Shown here piece by piece: positions 61,343 through 64,000 of a stretch of 64,000 bases of DNA (position 1 is the stretch's first letter; every line of letters starts with the position of its first letter). The notes beneath the pieces are model-generated. The model did no database searches. It was not told where the DNA came from and worked only from the letters and a program-made list of their open reading frames with translations. Source of the stretch: Variovorax paradoxus (GTDB lineage Bacteria > Pseudomonadota > Gammaproteobacteria > Burkholderiales > Burkholderiaceae_C); contig NZ_CP123990.1 of assembly GCF_029919115.1 (NCBI RefSeq), positions 4,304,501-4,368,500 on the forward strand, read 5' to 3'. The translations under genes were made by a program, and so were the position numbers.

Positions 61343-63223
61343 TCACTCCACAGTCACGCTCTTCGCAAGATTGCGCGGCTTGTCCACATCGGTCCCTCGC
61401 GCGCAGGCCGTGTGGTACGCGAGCAGCTGCAGCGGCACCACGTGGAGCAACGGCGACAGCGCGCCGTAGTGCTCGGGCATGCGAATGACGTGCAGGCCTT
61501 CGCTGCCCTTGATCCTGGTGTCGCCGTCGGCCAGCACGTAGAGCACGCCGCCGCGCGCGCGCACTTCCTGCAGGTTGCTCTTGAGCTTTTCGAGCAGGGC
61601 GTCGTTCGGCGCCACGGCCACCACGGGCATTTCGCTGGTGACCAGTGCGAGCGGGCCGTGCTTGAGCTCGCCGGCGGCATAGGCCTCGGCGTGGATGTAG
61701 GTCACTTCCTTGAGCTTGAGCGCGCCTTCGAGCGCAATCGGATAGTGCAGACCGCGGCCGAGGAAGAGCGCGTTGTCCTTGCGTGCGAAGTCTTCGGCCC
61801 AGCCGATGATCTGCGGCTCGAGCGCGAGCACCGACTGCAGCGCGACGGGCAGGTGGCGCATTTCCTTCAGGTAGCGCGCCTCGTCGGCTTCGGTGAGGCG
61901 GCCCTTGCTCTGCGCAATGGCGAGCGTCAGCAGGAAAAGCCCGGCCAGCTGCGTGGTGAAGGCCTTGGTCGAGGCCACGCCAATTTCGACCCCGGCGCGC
62001 GTGATGTAGGCGAGCTTGCATTCGCGCACCATGGCGCTGGTGGCCACGTTGCAGATGGTGAGCGTCTGCTCCATGCCGAGCGATCGCGCATGCTTGAGCG
62101 CGGCGAGCGTGTCGGCGGTTTCGCCCGACTGGCTGATGGTGACGACGAGCGTCTTGGGGTCGGGCACCGAGTCGCGGTAGCGGTATTCGCTCGCAATTTC
62201 GACCTGCGTCGATATCTTGGCAATGCCCTCGAGCCAGTACTTGGCGGTGCAGCCGCTGTAGTAGCTGGTACCGCACGCAAGGATGAGGATCTTGTCGATG
62301 TCCTTGAACACGCGGTGCGCGCTGGCGCCGGTGGCACCGTCCTGTCCGATGCCGTCGAACAGCTCGGGCACGATGCCGGCCACGCCTTCGAGGGTGTCGC
62401 CAATGGCGCGCGGCTGCTCGAAGATTTCTTTCTGCATGTAGTGGCGGTAGGGGCCGAGCTCGGCCGCGCCACTGTGGGCCTGCACGGTGCGCACCTGCCG
62501 CTGCACGGGCTTGTGGCTGCGGTCGACGATCCAGTATTTGCCGGGCTGCACATCGACCACGTCGCCTTCTTCGAGATAGACGATCTGGTCGGTGACGCCG
62601 GCCAGGGCCATGGCATCGCTTGCAAGAAAGTTTTCGCCGCCTTCCTTGCCCACGCCAAGAATGAGCGGCGAGCCCGCGCGGGCGCCGACCACGCGCTGCG
62701 GCTCGTCGCGGCAGATCACGGCAATGGCGTAGGCGCCGTGCAGCTGCAGCACCGCGGCTTTCACGGCTTCGAACAGGTCGCCGTCATACAGGCTGTCGAC
62801 CAAGTGGGCCACCACCTCGGTATCGGTCTGGCTCTCGAACAGGTAGCCCTTGGCTTCGAGCGCGGCGCGCAGGGCTTCGTGGTTTTCGATGATGCCGTTG
62901 TGCACGAGCGCGATGCGGCCGGGGCGCGCGCCTTGCGCATCGGCGCCGGGGCCATGGCTGAAGTGCGGGTGCGCGTTGTGCACCGCCGGTGCGCCGTGCG
63001 TGGCCCAGCGGGTGTGGGCAATGCCGGTCAGGCCTTCGACATGGTCTTCGCGCACCTGCGTGACGAGGTCCGCCACGCGCGATGTGGTGCGCGCACGCGT
63101 GAGGCCCCCCGCATGAACCGCCACGCCGCAGGAGTCATAACCGCGGTATTCGAGCCTTTGAAGCCCCTGGACCAAGACCGGAACGATGTTGCGATGGGAC
63201 GCTGCGCCGACGATGCCGCACAT
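61343..63223 (-). CDS. glmS: glutamine-fructose-6-phosphate aminotransferase (isomerizing)
   Basis: A 626-residue cytoplasmic enzyme making glucosamine-6-phosphate for peptidoglycan and LPS. The start at 63223 gives MCGIVGAAS, where Cys1 after Met removal is the glutaminase nucleophile. GNAxxx-type parts ([19 protein letters not shown]) complete the N-terminal amidotransferase. Two SIS domains follow ([48 protein letters not shown]). The C-terminus ends with LAKSVTVE. Its order with glmU and an Lrp regulator is common in betaproteobacteria. No glmS ribozyme is visible upstream. Confidence 0.97.
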   Translation of the reverse strand: MCGIVGAASHRNIVPVLVQGLQRLEYRGYDSCGVAVHAGGLTRARTTSRVADLVTQVREDHVEGLTGIAHTRWATHGAPAVHNAHPHFSHGPGADAQGARPGRIALVHNGIIENHEALRAALEAKGYLFESQTDTEVVAHLVDSLYDGDLFEAVKAAVLQLHGAYAIAVICRDEPQRVVGARAGSPLILGVGKEGGENFLASDAMALAGVTDQIVYLEEGDVVDVQPGKYWIVDRSHKPVQRQVRTVQAHSGAAELGPYRHYMQKEIFEQPRAIGDTLEGVAGIVPELFDGIGQDGATGASAHRVFKDIDKILILACGTSYYSGCTAKYWLEGIAKISTQVEIASEYRYRDSVPDPKTLVVTISQSGETADTLAALKHARSLGMEQTLTICNVATSAMVRECKLAYITRAGVEIGVASTKAFTTQLAGLFLLTLAIAQSKGRLTEADEARYLKEMRHLPVALQSVLALEPQIIGWAEDFARKDNALFLGRGLHYPIALEGALKLKEVTYIHAEAYAAGELKHGPLALVTSEMPVVAVAPNDALLEKLKSNLQEVRARGGVLYVLADGDTRIKGSEGLHVIRMPEHYGALSPLLHVVPLQLLAYHTACARGTDVDKPRNLAKSVTVE

Positions 63224-63362
63224 GGTGAACTGCCTTTGAATGAATAGGAGACCCGATAGTAGATATCGAACGGGAAAATTTGCATTCAAAATTACATTGA
63301 AATTTGAGCATTAATTTCACATCCCCACTGATTCGAATTTTTCTTCCATAATTCACCAATAT

Positions 63363-63845
63363 ATGGAATCAATCTCGCTGGATGCAATAGACCTCCGCTT
63401 GCTCGACGCGCTCCAGCGCGACGCATCGCAGACCAATCAGCGGCTGGCCGAAGGCGCAGGCATTTCGCCGCCGACCTGCCTGCGGCGCGTTCAACGCCTG
63501 CGGCAAGAGGGTCTCATCGAGCGGCAAGTCGCGCTGCTCTCGCCAGACCGCCTGGCAGCGGCGCTGGGCCACGGCCTGCAGGCCGTGGTCGAAATCTCGC
63601 TGGACCGGCAAGACGCGGCAGCGCTCGACGCCTTCGAAGCGCGCGTGATCGCCGACGACGCCGTGCAGCAGTGCTGGCGCGTTTCGCCGGGCCCGGACTT
63701 CGTGCTGGTGGTGGCCGCCCGCGACATGCCCGGCTACGGCGCACTCGCGCAGCGGCTTTTCAACGCGGACGCGAACGTTCGCAACGTCAAGGCCTTCTTC
63801 AGCCTGAAACGCGCGAAGTTCGAGCCCCGGCTGCCGCTGGGCTGA
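63363..63845 (+). CDS. Lrp/AsnC family transcriptional regulator
   Basis: A 160-residue regulator. IDLRLLDALQRDASQTNQRLAEGAGISPPTCLRRVQRLRQEGLI is the AsnC-type HTH. The C-terminal RAM/ACT-like effector domain reads VEISLDRQDAAALDAFEARV ... VLVVAARDMPGYGALAQ. It is divergent from glmS across an AT-rich gap of about 140 bp. The ligand is likely an amino acid. Confidence 0.9.
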   Translation: MESISLDAIDLRLLDALQRDASQTNQRLAEGAGISPPTCLRRVQRLRQEGLIERQVALLSPDRLAAALGHGLQAVVEISLDRQDAAALDAFEARVIADDAVQQCWRVSPGPDFVLVVAARDMPGYGALAQRLFNADANVRNVKAFFSLKRAKFEPRLPLG

Positions 63846-63858
63846 AGCCCTCGTCTTC

Positions 63859-64000
63859 TCAGGCCTTGGGCTTCTTCTGCGGACGCTTCCAGTTGGGAAA
63901 GCTCACCGGCTTGCTCCGCGCCACCGTAAGGGCTCCCGGCTCGGTCGATTTGTTCACGGTGGAGCCGCCCCCGATGGTGCCGCCCGCGCCAATGGTGACC
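63859..64000 (-). CDS. glmU: GlmU C-terminus (bifunctional UDP-GlcNAc pyrophosphorylase / GlcN-1-P acetyltransferase), partial
   Basis: The last 46 codons of a gene that continues beyond the right edge. The left-handed beta-helix hexapeptides [32 protein letters not shown] and the tail [11 protein letters not shown] match the end of GlmU. Together with glmS this gives the two committed steps to UDP-GlcNAc. The 5' part lies outside the window. Confidence 0.85.
   Translation of the reverse strand, partial: VTIGAGGTIGGGSTVNKSTEPGALTVARSKPVSFPNWKRPQKKPKA

Noticed and set aside
61412..63247. Plus-strand frame of 611 codons
   Set aside because: Exact antisense of glmS.
1..64000. CRISPR array, tRNA or rRNA genes
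   Set aside because: No regular spaced repeats, cloverleaf-like segments or rRNA-like sequence were recognised by eye; a dedicated search was not possible.

Overview
The window looks like a chromosomal segment of a high-GC betaproteobacterium of the Comamonadaceae, most like Variovorax. The signs are four Bug-type (TctC) solute-binding proteins beside catabolic genes with no TctAB partners, a cyanide-insensitive type bd oxidase with a DUF2474 miniprotein, several LysR regulators, and a glmS - Lrp regulator - glmU order at the right edge. The genus is an inference from gene content and codon style. No rRNA or tRNA gene and no CRISPR array was recognised.

Region 1 (about 0.2-5.1 kb): an exported hypothetical protein, two membrane-bound c-di-GMP enzymes (a GGDEF protein and a GGDEF-EAL protein), and a frameshifted DUF3606-like gene.

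Region 2 (about 5.6-32.7 kb): a mosaic accessory region. It holds a toxin-antitoxin pair; an IS3-family remnant with a second IS3 element nested in it; a DUF2383-type stress protein; an IS5/IS1182-like remnant; a cassette of a Cys-rich small protein, a large serine recombinase and two ParB-like proteins; a divergent gene pair around a near-perfect LexA box; a broken HTH gene; a large secreted Cys-repeat protein followed by a helical protein; a 4.2-kb IS66-family transposon that carries an ECF41-type sigma factor and a carboxymuconolactone-decarboxylase-family gene as passengers, bounded by an exact 8-bp target duplication; a tyrosine integrase; and a metallo-beta-lactamase-fold plus membrane-protein operon divergent from a protein built of RpoA-CTD-like modules.

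Region 3 (about 32.8-42.9 kb): cioA/cydA-type oxidase genes, with subunit II broken by a 67-bp tandem duplication; DUF2000, AraC, phosphotransferase and orphan histidine kinase genes; then a row of small minus-strand genes that resemble immunity proteins, and a GFA-family gene flanked by copies of a 28-bp dispersed repeat.

Region 4 (about 42.9-64 kb): ordinary Variovorax-like metabolism. A minus-strand operon encodes a HAD hydrolase, a Bug receptor, a DSD1-type PLP enzyme and RidA, with a divergent LysR gene. A HTH-citrate-synthase fusion is divergent from a D-2-hydroxyacid dehydrogenase plus two Bug receptors, with overlapping palindromes between them. Next come a LysR / alpha-beta hydrolase / SDR / LysR block, an acyl-CoA ligase - acyl-CoA dehydrogenase - Bug operon, and glmS, an Lrp/AsnC regulator and the 3' end of glmU.

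The best candidates for undescribed biology are the IS66 transposon with sigma-factor cargo, the recombinase/double-ParB cassette, the MBL/membrane/RpoA-CTD-like module with a CRP-like site, the LexA-controlled divergent genes, and the secreted Cys-repeat pair.
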